DNA of 47,151 bases from assembly GCA_016197155.1 (NCBI GenBank), contig JACPWF010000033.1:1-47151 (forward strand), given 5' to 3'. Below the pieces are notes generated by a model. It had not been told where the DNA came from and searched no databases. It was given only the letters and a program-made list of their open reading frames with translations. Shown in pieces: positions 8,492 through 17,008 of the stretch. The stretch is from Candidatus Omnitrophota bacterium. Its GTDB lineage: Bacteria; Omnitrophota; Gorgyraeia; 2-02-FULL-51-18. The translations under genes were made by a program, and so were the position numbers. Within the stretch, counting starts at the first letter, position 1. Every line of letters starts with the position of its first letter.

Positions 8492-9916
8492 GTGAATTTA
8501 TTTTTGTTTCTTCCCGAAACCGTTCTCCTGGCCGCCATCGTGATCCTGCTTTGCCTGACGCTGGCCAAAAAAGATTACGGAACCCCCGTCCTCGGATTCT
8601 TTTTGCCGGCCCTGGGGGCTATTCTCGTTTTGGCCTCTTTTTCGTCCCTTCCCCATTCGGGAAATCTTTTTTCGAACGCCTACCGCGTCGATCCCCTCGC
8701 GCAGGGATTCAAATGCCTGATCGCGCTCTCGTTTTTTTTCACGGCGATCCTCAACCAAAACCGCCTCTCGATCCCGTTTGACCGCGAAATCGAATACGGC
8801 ATTTTCCTTTTGAGCGCCACCCTCGGAATGATGATGATGACCGGCGCCGTCGACCTCCTCGCCCTTTACGTTTCGATGGAGCTTTCGTCCTATTCCCTGT
8901 ATCTTCTGGCCTCGCTGAGGCAGGACCGCCGGAGCCCCGAGGCGGGCGTGAAATATTTGATCTTCGGCGCGGCGGCAAGCGGCGTCTTCCTCTGGGGAGC
9001 GAGCCTGGTCACGGGCCTTTCCGGCACGACGTCGCTTTTGGAAATTTCAGGCAAGGTCCCGGTCCTTATTTGGCAACCGGCCTTCTCGCTCGGGCTCGTC
9101 TTCGCCTCCTTCGCGTTTCTTTTCAAGCTCTCGGGTTTTCCGCTTCATTTTTGGGCGCCGGACGTTTACGAAAGCGCGCCGACGCCCGTGACCAATTTTA
9201 TCGCCACGGCCTCCAAGGCCACGGCGGTCGCCATTTTGATCCGGTTTTTCATGTTGACCGGCATACCGGGCGTCTTTATCGCGGCGCTCGGCGCGCTGGC
9301 ATTCGTGTCGATGACGCTCGGAAACACGGTGGCGCTCGTGCAACAGGACGTGAAGCGCCTTTTGGCGTACTCGAGCATCGCGCAGGCGGGCTACATCCTG
9401 ACGGGTTTATTGGCTGGAAGTTTCGCCGGTTATTCCTCGAGTTTTTTCTACGCGTTCGCTTATGTGCTGATGAATACCGGGGCGTTTCTCGTCACGAGCG
9501 TCGTCGCGAAAACCGCCAACCACGACAATCCCCGGCTTTCGGATTTTGACGGCCTGGCCGAGCGCTCGCCTTTTTTGGCGCTCCTTCTTCTTTTAAGCCT
9601 CCTTTCCCTGGCGGGGATTCCGCCGCTGGTGGGTTTCACGGGCAAATGGATTTTATTTTCCGCGGCGATGGATAAAGGCCACTGGTTTCTGGTGTTGTGG
9701 GGCGTTTTGAACAGCGTTGTGTCGCTTTTTTATTACCTGACACTCGTCAAACACGCGTATTTGGAAAAACCCGTCGTCTCCGCGCCCATCGCGGTGTCCG
9801 GCGGCACCCGGTGGCTCGGTCTTTTTCTCATCATCGGCCTCATTGCGCTCGGACTTTTCCCGAACGCCTTCATCACGTTTGCCCAACAGGCCATTTTAAA
9901 AGGCGCCGCCCTCTGA
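8492..9916 (+). CDS. nuoN: NADH-quinone oxidoreductase subunit N
   Basis: NuoN is the proximal antiporter-like subunit. The 474-aa chain shows LLALYVSMELSSYSLYLLAS, with the conserved Glu, FPLHFWAPDVYESAPTPVTN and QQDVKRLLAYSSIAQAGY. A GTG start directly follows the nuoM stop, with a run of six G just upstream as ribosome-binding site. Its TGA shares one base with the ATG of the following antiporter gene, so the nuo operon does not end here. Confidence 0.95.
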   Translation: MNLFLFLPETVLLAAIVILLCLTLAKKDYGTPVLGFFLPALGAILVLASFSSLPHSGNLFSNAYRVDPLAQGFKCLIALSFFFTAILNQNRLSIPFDREIEYGIFLLSATLGMMMMTGAVDLLALYVSMELSSYSLYLLASLRQDRRSPEAGVKYLIFGAAASGVFLWGASLVTGLSGTTSLLEISGKVPVLIWQPAFSLGLVFASFAFLFKLSGFPLHFWAPDVYESAPTPVTNFIATASKATAVAILIRFFMLTGIPGVFIAALGALAFVSMTLGNTVALVQQDVKRLLAYSSIAQAGYILTGLLAGSFAGYSSSFFYAFAYVLMNTGAFLVTSVVAKTANHDNPRLSDFDGLAERSPFLALLLLLSLLSLAGIPPLVGFTGKWILFSAAMDKGHWFLVLWGVLNSVVSLFYYLTLVKHAYLEKPVVSAPIAVSGGTRWLGLFLIIGLIALGLFPNAFITFAQQAILKGAAL

Positions 9917-11172
9917 TGCTCGCCGAACTCGTCTGGGTGATCCCGTTCGCGGCGCTTCTAATCAGTATCGCCGCGCTCCCGCTTCTCCAAAAACACTTTT
10001 GGGAAAAAAATTACCCGCTGGTCTGCCTGTCGCTGGCGCTCTTGGTCGCGGCGCGCTACGTTTTTTTTCTGAGAAATGCCTTGCCGCTGGTCCACACGGC
10101 CGGGGAGTATCTGAGTTTCATCGCGCTCATCGGCTCGCTCTACGTCGTGGCGGGCGGCATCCACATCAACGTGAAAGGCGAGGCGACACCCGTCGCCAAC
10201 TGCGTGTTTCTTCTCATCGGGGCGATCCTTTCCAATTTTCTCGGCACGACGGGCGCCTCGATGGTCATGATCCGCCCGTGGCTTCGAATGAACCGGTACC
10301 GCCTCACGGCGTATCACGTCGTCTTTTTTATTTTTCTCGTGAGCAACATCGGCGGGGGGCTCACCCCGATCGGCGACCCGCCGCTTTTTTTGGGATATTT
10401 ACAGGGCGTGCCATTTTTCTGGGTGCTCGAAAACGCCTGGCCGGTCTGGTCTCTGACGGTGGGGCTGGTCCTGGCCGTTTTTTATTTCTTCGACAGTCAA
10501 AATTTTAAAAGGGCGCCGGGTGCGGTCCGTCAAAAAGAAACGGGGCGCGCCGAGGAGTGGCGCTTTCTCGGCGGACACAACGTGTTCTTTCTTTTCATGA
10601 TCATCGGCTCGGTGTTTTTGAACCGGCCGGTTTTTTTGAGGGAATCCATCATGATCGCGGCGGCCGTCTTGTCCTACCGGACAACCCGCCGCGAGGTCCA
10701 TGAGAGCAATGACTTTAGTTTCGGCCCGATCCGCGAAGTCGCGATCCTGTTCGCGGGTATTTTCACGACGATGATCCCGGCGCTGGAGTGGCTCGAGCGC
10801 CACGCGCAGGCGATCGGGATCCACAGCCCCGCGCAATTTTACTGGGGAAGCGGCGTCCTCTCGAGCGTCCTCGACAACGCGCCGACGTATCTCAATTTCC
10901 TGAGCGCGGCCGGCGGGCTCTTCGCGGCCGGCGCCCCCTCGCCGGTCCAAACGCTCCTGGCGGACCACTCAAACACCATCCTCGCGATCAGCGTGGGATC
11001 GGTTTTCTTTGGCGCGATGACGTACATCGGCAACGGCCCGAATCTTCTCGTCAAATCCATCGCCGACCGGTCACACGGGAAAACACCGGGCTTTTTCCAT
11101 TACATCCTGGGCTACAGCCTGCCGGTTTTACTGCCGATCTTCGCTTTGGTGGGATTTTTATTTTTTCGGTAG
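9916..11172 (+). CDS. Membrane antiporter of the NhaD/CitMHS-like superfamily
   Basis: This 418-aa polytopic protein has about ten helices and the motifs NFLGTTGASMVMIRPWLR and SNIGGGLTPIGDPPLFLGY, typical of the ion transporter group that includes NhaD Na+/H+ antiporters and putative citrate carriers (CitMHS_2 family). A second SVLDNAPTYLNF motif lies in the C-terminal half, which fits the internal repeat of the fold. ATG 9916 overlaps the nuoN stop by one base; the frame is open further upstream, but that part lies inside nuoN. The linkage suggests it converts a proton gradient to a sodium gradient, or the reverse, next to complex I. Substrate is not proven by sequence. Confidence 0.8.
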   Translation: MLAELVWVIPFAALLISIAALPLLQKHFWEKNYPLVCLSLALLVAARYVFFLRNALPLVHTAGEYLSFIALIGSLYVVAGGIHINVKGEATPVANCVFLLIGAILSNFLGTTGASMVMIRPWLRMNRYRLTAYHVVFFIFLVSNIGGGLTPIGDPPLFLGYLQGVPFFWVLENAWPVWSLTVGLVLAVFYFFDSQNFKRAPGAVRQKETGRAEEWRFLGGHNVFFLFMIIGSVFLNRPVFLRESIMIAAAVLSYRTTRREVHESNDFSFGPIREVAILFAGIFTTMIPALEWLERHAQAIGIHSPAQFYWGSGVLSSVLDNAPTYLNFLSAAGGLFAAGAPSPVQTLLADHSNTILAISVGSVFFGAMTYIGNGPNLLVKSIADRSHGKTPGFFHYILGYSLPVLLPIFALVGFLFFR

Positions 11173-12015
11173 GTGAACTGTCGTGACCGCGCCGGCCTTC
11201 ATCGAAGGGATGAGTAGTTCCTTGCGCCGGCGGTCGCAGGAAATGTCCGCGGGGGTCGTGAGCCCGCTTAAAAATGTGCTGAGCGTGCCGCGTCCCATGC
11301 GGCTGATTTTGTAAATCTCCCCTTTTTCAAAGCTCGACACGTAAAGATTACCCTCTTCGTCGTAGTCCACCCCGTCCAGGCGCGTCAATCCGCGTTTCAG
11401 GCAATGGATGCCGCCCGCCGAATCGATCTCGAGGATCTGCCCGCTCTCCCAGGTGACGACCATGAGATTCCGCGATTTGGGATTCACGACCACGCCGTTG
11501 GGGTGGCCCAAGAGAGGCGAATCCTTAAAAATTTTCACTTCGTAATTTTTCCGGGGACTGATCCTGAAAATCCGGTTCGTGTCCATGTCGCTCACGTAGA
11601 GGTTTCCGTCGGCGTCGGGAGTGATGTCGTTCAAAAACTTCGCGTTTTGTTTCGACAGGTCCACGATCGCGACCTCTTTGCGCGTCTCCTTGTCGAAAAC
11701 CTTCACGGTGTCAATGTCCGTGACGAAAATTTCCTTTCCGATGAGGGCGAGCCCTTTGGGCGCGTTCAAAACCGCCTCGTCCGGCTTGCCGCCGATGAAT
11801 TTTTGAATCACGATGCCGCCGCTTGCGCCAATTTTGGAAATATAGCCGTTCCCGTCTTTCTCGGTGGGCGAGCCGTTCATGTTGGAGACGTAATAAGCGC
11901 CGTCCTGGGGATCGGCGATGAAACTTTCGGGCAGGTCAAATTTGGAAAGGGTGAACGCCCAAGCGGACGTTGAAATTCCAATCCAAAAAAATAAGAAGAC
12001 GATTAACTTTCTCAT
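11158..12015 (-). CDS. Secreted SMP-30/NHL-type beta-propeller protein
   Basis: The protein has a clear signal peptide (MRKLIVFLFFWIGISTSAWA) and then propeller blades with repeats such as DADGNLYVSDMDTNRIFRIS, NPKSRNLMVVTWESGQILEI and DEEGNLYVSSFEKGEIYKIS. This pattern is that of SMP-30/gluconolactonase and NHL propellers, which may be lactonases or binding scaffolds, acting here outside the cytoplasm. I prefer ATG 12015. An upstream ATG at 12042 lies only a few bases from a TATAAT box (about 12047-12052) and would sit at the transcription start. It overlaps the antiporter gene by 15 bp, tail to tail. The substrate is unknown. Confidence 0.75.
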   Translation of the reverse strand: MRKLIVFLFFWIGISTSAWAFTLSKFDLPESFIADPQDGAYYVSNMNGSPTEKDGNGYISKIGASGGIVIQKFIGGKPDEAVLNAPKGLALIGKEIFVTDIDTVKVFDKETRKEVAIVDLSKQNAKFLNDITPDADGNLYVSDMDTNRIFRISPRKNYEVKIFKDSPLLGHPNGVVVNPKSRNLMVVTWESGQILEIDSAGGIHCLKRGLTRLDGVDYDEEGNLYVSSFEKGEIYKISRMGRGTLSTFLSGLTTPADISCDRRRKELLIPSMKAGAVTTVHLPKK

Positions 12016-12062
12016 CCTGAAGGGTTCCCTATTGGACGTCATCGTTGATTATAACACACGAA

Positions 12063-13250
12063 TTATTGCGAGGAGACCGAGAAAAGAAAGCCTTTCAGGT
12101 AATACGTCTCGGGGATGAAGGGATTGATGGGGTGATCGGCGGACTGTTTCATAAATTTAAGAACCCGGAGGTCTTTCCGGACGTCATGGGCCGCCGAGAG
12201 CGAGCATTGCATGAGAAGATTCTCGTCGACGTGGTGAGAGCAGGCGAAAACGGCGAGGCACCCTTTTTCGTTCAGGAGTTTCATCGCGCGCAAGAGGATT
12301 TCCTTATAACCGGCGGCCGCGCCCTCGAGCGCCGATTTCTTTTTCACGAAGGACGGCGGGTCGAGAATCACCAGGTCAAACCGCCGGCCCTCTTTCTGGA
12401 GGGCTTTCAATTCATCAAACACATTCGCCGTTCTAAAATCCATTTTTTCCGGCGGAATCCCGTTCAGATCGCGGTTGGCCTTGGCCTCTTTGATCGCCGA
12501 TTCCTGAATGTCGATCCCCAACACGCGGCAACCGCCGAGCGCCAGGTGCAGGCCGAATCCGCCCTGATAGCAAAACGCGTCGAGCGCGTCTCCTTTTATT
12601 CCGAGATTCGCCAATAAGAAACGGTTCTCGCGCTGGTCGAGATAAAGCCCGGTCTTATGCCCTTCGCCAAAATTAATTTTATAGCGGACGCCGCCCTCGC
12701 GGACGGTCGCTTCGTCGCCGCAGTCTTTTTGAATCCATCCGGTCCGCGGCTCGAGCCCTTCCCATTTCCTCGAGACCGAATCGCTCTTTTCATAAATCCC
12801 GCGGTTCGGGATCGCTTCCCCAAGCGCTTCCAGCACGGCGCCCTTTAGCTTTTCCATTCCCATCGTCAAAAATTGAACGACCAAAACCTCGTCGTAACGG
12901 TCCACGATGAGCCCCGGGAGCCCGTCGGCTTCGCCGGCCACGACGCGGCAGGCATTCGTGTCCGTGACCCATCGCGCGCGGTGTTCCATCGCCGCCCCGA
13001 TCCGTTCCTTAAAAAAGGATTTGTCCCAGGGCGCGGGCGTGCGCGAGAGGATCCGCACCACGATCTCGGATTTTGGATTGAAAGTGCCGGCGCCGATAAA
13101 ACGCTTGTGCGGGCCGTAAACGCTCAAGCGGTCGCCCGGAGACGGACTGCCCGAAATCTCGCCGATCTGACTGCGGTAAATCCACGGGTGCCAAAGGGCG
13201 TTTTGCGCGCCCGGCCCTTTTTTCAGAATAACCTTTTTTTCTTTTTCCAC
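12063..13250 (-). CDS. rlmI: Class I SAM-dependent rRNA methyltransferase, RlmI-like
   Basis: This 395-aa protein matches the RlmI/RlmK-type 23S rRNA cytosine-C5 methyltransferases. An N-terminal PUA-like domain (about 1-85, with NALWHPWIYRSQI) is followed by the Rossmann methyltransferase domain with the SAM motif DAFCYQGGFGLHLALGG, the acidic loop LGIDIQESAI, the catalytic-site motif VILDPPSFVKK and the cysteine motif FACSHHVDEN. It starts 3 bp after the HTH1 stop, so both probably share the HTH1 promoter. RlmI acts on C1962 in E. coli; the exact target here is inferred. Confidence 0.88.
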   Translation of the reverse strand: MEKEKKVILKKGPGAQNALWHPWIYRSQIGEISGSPSPGDRLSVYGPHKRFIGAGTFNPKSEIVVRILSRTPAPWDKSFFKERIGAAMEHRARWVTDTNACRVVAGEADGLPGLIVDRYDEVLVVQFLTMGMEKLKGAVLEALGEAIPNRGIYEKSDSVSRKWEGLEPRTGWIQKDCGDEATVREGGVRYKINFGEGHKTGLYLDQRENRFLLANLGIKGDALDAFCYQGGFGLHLALGGCRVLGIDIQESAIKEAKANRDLNGIPPEKMDFRTANVFDELKALQKEGRRFDLVILDPPSFVKKKSALEGAAAGYKEILLRAMKLLNEKGCLAVFACSHHVDENLLMQCSLSAAHDVRKDLRVLKFMKQSADHPINPFIPETYYLKGFLFSVSSQ

Positions 13251-13253
13251 TAC

Positions 13254-13475
13254 CTATTTTTCTTCGATTTTATTGACGAGGAAGCTGTCCAGAAGGTCCT
13301 TTTTACTGCGCCACCGGCCGCCGATTTTAAACCCGGGGAGGACCCCTTTCTTCAGCCAGCGGTAAACGGTCATCTCGTGGACGCCCAGGTATTTGGCAAT
13401 CTCCTTGGTCGTCATGATCTGAGTGCGCTGAGGTCTGGCTTCATCCTTCTTAGGTTCCGCTCCATTGTTCTGCAT
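13254..13475 (-). CDS. Small excisionase/MerR-type HTH DNA-binding protein (HTH1)
   Basis: This 73-aa protein is almost entirely one winged helix-turn-helix of the excisionase family: KEIAKYLGVHEMTVYRWLKK forms the HTH and LPGFKIGGRWRSKKDLLD the wing. Such proteins bind DNA as transcription regulators or recombination directionality factors. GAGGAGAAGG precedes the ATG. A near-perfect promoter lies upstream with a 10-bp direct repeat around its -10 box, suggesting autoregulation. It is a paralogue of the protein at 23602-23823; 40 of 60 aligned residues are identical by my count, including RPQRTQIMT before the HTH. No integrase is present, so a regulator is more likely than an excisionase. 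Confidence 0.82.
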   Translation of the reverse strand: MQNNGAEPKKDEARPQRTQIMTTKEIAKYLGVHEMTVYRWLKKGVLPGFKIGGRWRSKKDLLDSFLVNKIEEK

Positions 13476-13500
13476 GAGCCCTTCTCCTCTAAGAGAGACT

Positions 13501-13543
13501 TACTATCTGTAGCAATTATAATATAATAATTACTATTTGTCAA
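13501..13543 (-). promoter_or_regulatory. Consensus promoter of HTH1 with candidate operator repeats
   Basis: On the minus strand TTGACA (13543-13538), a 17-bp spacer and TATAAT (13520-13515) match the sigma-70 consensus at every position. In plus-strand reading TACTATCTGT (13501-13510) and TACTATTTGT (13531-13540) are direct repeats with one mismatch, exactly 30 bp apart. One covers the region just downstream of the -10 box and the other overlaps the -35 box. This arrangement suits repression by a dimer or by two bound HTH1 proteins. Confidence 0.8.
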
Positions 13544-13618
13544 CTTATTTAAGTAATATTAATCAATTTTATTTTAACCTTTCAAATCTAACTTTTGATT
13601 AATTTACGGCCTACCTAG

Positions 13619-13658
13619 AGGGGACTGTCCCTTTTTAGGCATTTGGGGACAGTCCCCT
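13619..13658. repeat. GGGGACTGTCCC inverted repeat, copy 1
   Basis: AGGGGACTGTCCC (13619-13631) and GGGACAGTCCCCT (13646-13658) form a perfect 13-bp inverted repeat around a 14-nt loop. The same arms occur again at 46125-46164. It lies between the cusA end and the HTH1 promoter and could stop transcription from the metal operon. A dispersed hairpin repeat is the best description. Confidence 0.75.
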
Positions 13659-13699
13659 AAATTGGGGAGTCGGTAATGTCTGTCCATAGGGGGTCGTAG

Positions 13700-13728
13700 G
13701 GGTCAGAGGCCTCCGACCCCTCTGACCC
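13700..13728 (-). terminator. Hairpin directly after cusA
   Basis: GGGTCAGAGG (13700-13709) and CCTCTGACCC (13719-13728) form a 10-bp perfect stem that begins at the cusA stop codon on the minus strand. No T tract follows, so it is at most a weak or factor-assisted terminator, or an RNA-stabilising hairpin at the end of the cassette. Confidence 0.4.
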
Positions 13729-16700
13729 TAGAGGGGAGGATTTGGCGCCACCGCGCCTTCTTTCATTTCAAATTTCCATTTCCAGATCGCATAAACGGCC
13801 GGATAAACCAAAAGCTCGAGAATAAAGGAGGTGAAAAGCCCCCCAACCATCGGGGCGGCGATGCGTTTCATCATGTCGGCGCCGGTGCCCTGCGACCACA
13901 TGATCGGTAAAAGCCCAATGAACGCGGCCATGACCGTCATCATTTTGGGGCGCACTCTCTTGACGGCGCCCTGGATAATGGCCTCTTTGAGATCTTCGTA
14001 GGTTTTCATTTTGCCTTGCCGCACCCTGTCGTTGTAAGCCAAATCCAAAAATAACAGCATGAAAACACCCGTTTCCGCGTCGAGCCCCATAAGTGCGATC
14101 ATCCCGACCCAAACCGCGACGGACACGTTGTACCCGAGCAAAAACAACAGCCACACCGCGCCCACGAGCGAAAACGGCACGGCCATCAAAATGATTCCGG
14201 TCTTGACCGCCGATTTTGTGTTCATGTAGAGCAGAAAGAAAATAATGAAAAAGGTGAGCGGGATGACGACTTTGAGTCTTTCCTTCACCCGCTGCATGTT
14301 TTCATACTGGCCGCTCCAAACCAGATAATACCCTTTGGGAACCACGAGCCTTTGCGCGATCGCTTTTTTGGCGTCACGCACGTAGCCGCCGATGTCGCGT
14401 CCGGTGATGTCAATGTAAACGTAGCCGGCCAGCATCGCGTTTTCGTCCCGGATCATCGAAGGCCCTTCCAGCAGACGGATATCCGCAAGCTGGGCAAGCG
14501 GGATCTGCGCCCCTGAGGGCGCGGGAACCAGCACGCGCCGCAGTTTTTGAAGGTTGTCCCTGAACTCGCGCGCGTAACGGACATTGATCGGGTACCTTTC
14601 CCTGCCCTCCACGGTGGTCGTGATATTTTCCCCGCCGACCGCGGACATGATGACCGTCTCCGCGTCCGCGACGGAGAGGCCGTAACGCGCCAGCGCCTTC
14701 CGGTTCAACGTAAAATCGACAAAGTAGCCCCCGGCCACGCGTTCGGAATAAATGTTCCGGCTCCCGGGCACCTCCCTCAAGATCCTTTCGGTCTCTTCGC
14801 CGATGCGTTGGATTTCTTTCAAATCAGGGCCCATCACTTTTATGCCGATCGGCGTGCGGATGCCCGTCGAGAGCATGTCGATGCGGTTTTTGATCGGCAT
14901 GGTCCAAATATTCGGAATGCCCGGAAAACGCAGAGCCGTATCCATGTCATCCACGAGTTCCTGATAAGTGATGCGCCTTTTGGGCAAAATCGTTTTAAAC
15001 ACGCCGGCAACGGGCTCGGGCATCCAGGCGGGCATGGTCCGCGGGACCATCCGCCACTGGTTTTTTGGTTTGAGCGTGACCGTCGTCTCGACCATCGAAA
15101 AAGGCGCGGGGTCCGTGGGCGTCTCCGCGCGGCCGGCCTTTCCGAACACGCGGTCCACCTCGGGAAAACTTTTAAGCATCTTGTCCTGGACTTGAAGGAT
15201 TCTCCCCGCTTCGGTGACGGACATGCCCGGAAAAGCTGTCGGCATGTAAAGCATGCTCCCTTCGTTTAGGGGCGGCATGAACTCGGACCCCAATTTCAGG
15301 TAGACCGGGATCGTCGTCAACACGATCACAACCGCGGCAAGGATGGTTTCTTTCGTGTGTTTCAGGACCCAATGAACCGCCGGCTCATAAATCTTGAAAA
15401 GGAAGCGGCTCACGGGATGTTTTTCCTCCGGATAATATTTCCCCACGAGAGCGACGTTGGCGGCCCGGCAAAGCCACGCGGGTTTAAAATTAAAATTGTC
15501 CATCCGCACAAAAAGCATCCGCATCGCCACGTTCAGCGTGATCGCGAGTATCGCCGCGATCCCCATCGCGAGATTTTTGCTGTAGGCCAGGGGTTTAAAA
15601 AGCCTTCCCTCCTGATCGACCAGAGAAAAAATCGGCACGAAAGCGACCGCGATCACGAGCAAAGAAAAAAACACCGAAGGCCCCACTTCTTTGAGCGCGT
15701 CCAAACGCACTTTATGGTAGTCGCCGACCCGGCCATGCTCGTCCCAAAGCTGAAGCTTTTTGTAGGCGTTTTCCACTTCAATGATCGCGCCGTCCACCAG
15801 GACACCGATGGAAATCGCCATCCCCGCCAGCGACATGATGTTCGAGGTGATTCCCATAAAATACATGGGAATGAAAGCCAGTAGGACCGAAATGGGAATG
15901 GTCGTAATCGGAATAATGGAAGAAGGCACGTGCCAAAGAAAAATTAAAATGACGATGCTGACGATGATCATCTCTTCCGTCAGGGTGTGCTTGAGCGTGC
16001 GGATGGATTCCTGAATGAGTTCCGATCGGTCGTAAGTCTCGACGACCTTGACGCCTTCGGGAAGCGTGGGTTCGAGCTCCTGCAATTTGGCCTTGACGCG
16101 TTTAATGACATTCAGCGCGTTCTCTCCGTGGCGCATGATGACCACGCCGCCGACCGTGTCCCCCTTGCCGTCAAGATCCGCGACGCCGCGCCGCATTTCA
16201 GGGCCCATCTGGACCTTGGCGATATTTTTTAAAAGAACTGGCGTTCCCTTATCAGAAGCTTTGACAACAATGTCTTCGATGTCCTCGGTGGATTTCGCGT
16301 AGCCCCTTCCCCGAACCATGTATTCAAAGCCGGTGAATTCGAGAAGCCGCCCGCCGACGTCGTCGTTGCCGTTCCGGACGGCGTCGATCACTTGATTTAG
16401 AGGAATGTTGTAGGCGAGAAGCCGGTTGGGATCGACATTCACCTGATACTGTTTGACAAAACCACCGACCGACGCGACTTCGGCGACACCCGGCACCGCC
16501 TGAAGGCTGTAACGCAAAAACCAGTCTTGAATCGACCGAAGCTCGGCAAGATTGTGTTTGCCGGTTTCGTCCACCAGCGCATATTGATAAACCCATCCGA
16601 CGCTCGTGGCGTCGGGACCCAGCTCGGTTTGGACCCCCTTGGGAAGTTTGGGAAGAATTTTACTCAAATATTCCAGTGTTCGGCTTCGCGCCCAGTAAAG

Positions 16701-17003
16701 ATCGGTGCCGTCCTGGAAAATCACGTAAACGTAGGAATAACCGAAATCGGAAAAGCCGCGCACGGCCTTGACCTTGGGCGTGCCGAGCATCGCGGTGACG
16801 ATCGGGTAAGTCACCTGATCTTCCATGATGTCGGGGCTTCTGTCCCAGCGCGAATAAATGATGACCTGCGTGTCGGACAAATCGGGAATGGCGTCGAGAC
16901 GGATTCCTTTGGCCGACCAAACGGCGAAGCCGATCATGGCGGCGACGAAGGTCAGAACGAGGAATTTATTTTTGGCCGAAAACTCAATGATCTTTTCGAT
17001 CAT
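13728..17003 (-). CDS. cusA: Heavy-metal RND efflux pump, CusA-like
   Basis: This 1091-aa inner-membrane RND transporter is the motor of a three-part efflux pump, driven by the proton gradient. It follows E. coli CusA closely through stretches such as LGPDATSVGWVYQYALVD and RIDMLSTGI. The three periplasmic methionines that bind Cu(I)/Ag(I) in CusA have counterparts at Met587 (LLYMP-like), Met637 (FSMVETT) and Met710 (RIDMLSTG). Asp404 in GVLVDGAIIEVEN corresponds to the proton-relay aspartate of helix 4. The spacing between the second and third methionine is about 24 residues longer than in E. coli. This supports Cu/Ag specificity over Zn/Co, though family assignment alone does not prove it. 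It is the last gene of the metal operon. Confidence 0.93.
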   Translation of the reverse strand: MIEKIIEFSAKNKFLVLTFVAAMIGFAVWSAKGIRLDAIPDLSDTQVIIYSRWDRSPDIMEDQVTYPIVTAMLGTPKVKAVRGFSDFGYSYVYVIFQDGTDLYWARSRTLEYLSKILPKLPKGVQTELGPDATSVGWVYQYALVDETGKHNLAELRSIQDWFLRYSLQAVPGVAEVASVGGFVKQYQVNVDPNRLLAYNIPLNQVIDAVRNGNDDVGGRLLEFTGFEYMVRGRGYAKSTEDIEDIVVKASDKGTPVLLKNIAKVQMGPEMRRGVADLDGKGDTVGGVVIMRHGENALNVIKRVKAKLQELEPTLPEGVKVVETYDRSELIQESIRTLKHTLTEEMIIVSIVILIFLWHVPSSIIPITTIPISVLLAFIPMYFMGITSNIMSLAGMAISIGVLVDGAIIEVENAYKKLQLWDEHGRVGDYHKVRLDALKEVGPSVFFSLLVIAVAFVPIFSLVDQEGRLFKPLAYSKNLAMGIAAILAITLNVAMRMLFVRMDNFNFKPAWLCRAANVALVGKYYPEEKHPVSRFLFKIYEPAVHWVLKHTKETILAAVVIVLTTIPVYLKLGSEFMPPLNEGSMLYMPTAFPGMSVTEAGRILQVQDKMLKSFPEVDRVFGKAGRAETPTDPAPFSMVETTVTLKPKNQWRMVPRTMPAWMPEPVAGVFKTILPKRRITYQELVDDMDTALRFPGIPNIWTMPIKNRIDMLSTGIRTPIGIKVMGPDLKEIQRIGEETERILREVPGSRNIYSERVAGGYFVDFTLNRKALARYGLSVADAETVIMSAVGGENITTTVEGRERYPINVRYAREFRDNLQKLRRVLVPAPSGAQIPLAQLADIRLLEGPSMIRDENAMLAGYVYIDITGRDIGGYVRDAKKAIAQRLVVPKGYYLVWSGQYENMQRVKERLKVVIPLTFFIIFFLLYMNTKSAVKTGIILMAVPFSLVGAVWLLFLLGYNVSVAVWVGMIALMGLDAETGVFMLLFLDLAYNDRVRQGKMKTYEDLKEAIIQGAVKRVRPKMMTVMAAFIGLLPIMWSQGTGADMMKRIAAPMVGGLFTSFILELLVYPAVYAIWKWKFEMKEGAVAPNPPL

Positions 17004-17008
17004 GGGGG

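Noticed and set aside
13254-13475. HTH1 as excisionase of an integrated element
   Set aside because: No integrase, attachment-site repeat or tRNA gene is found nearby, and the gene is co-linear with a housekeeping methyltransferase.
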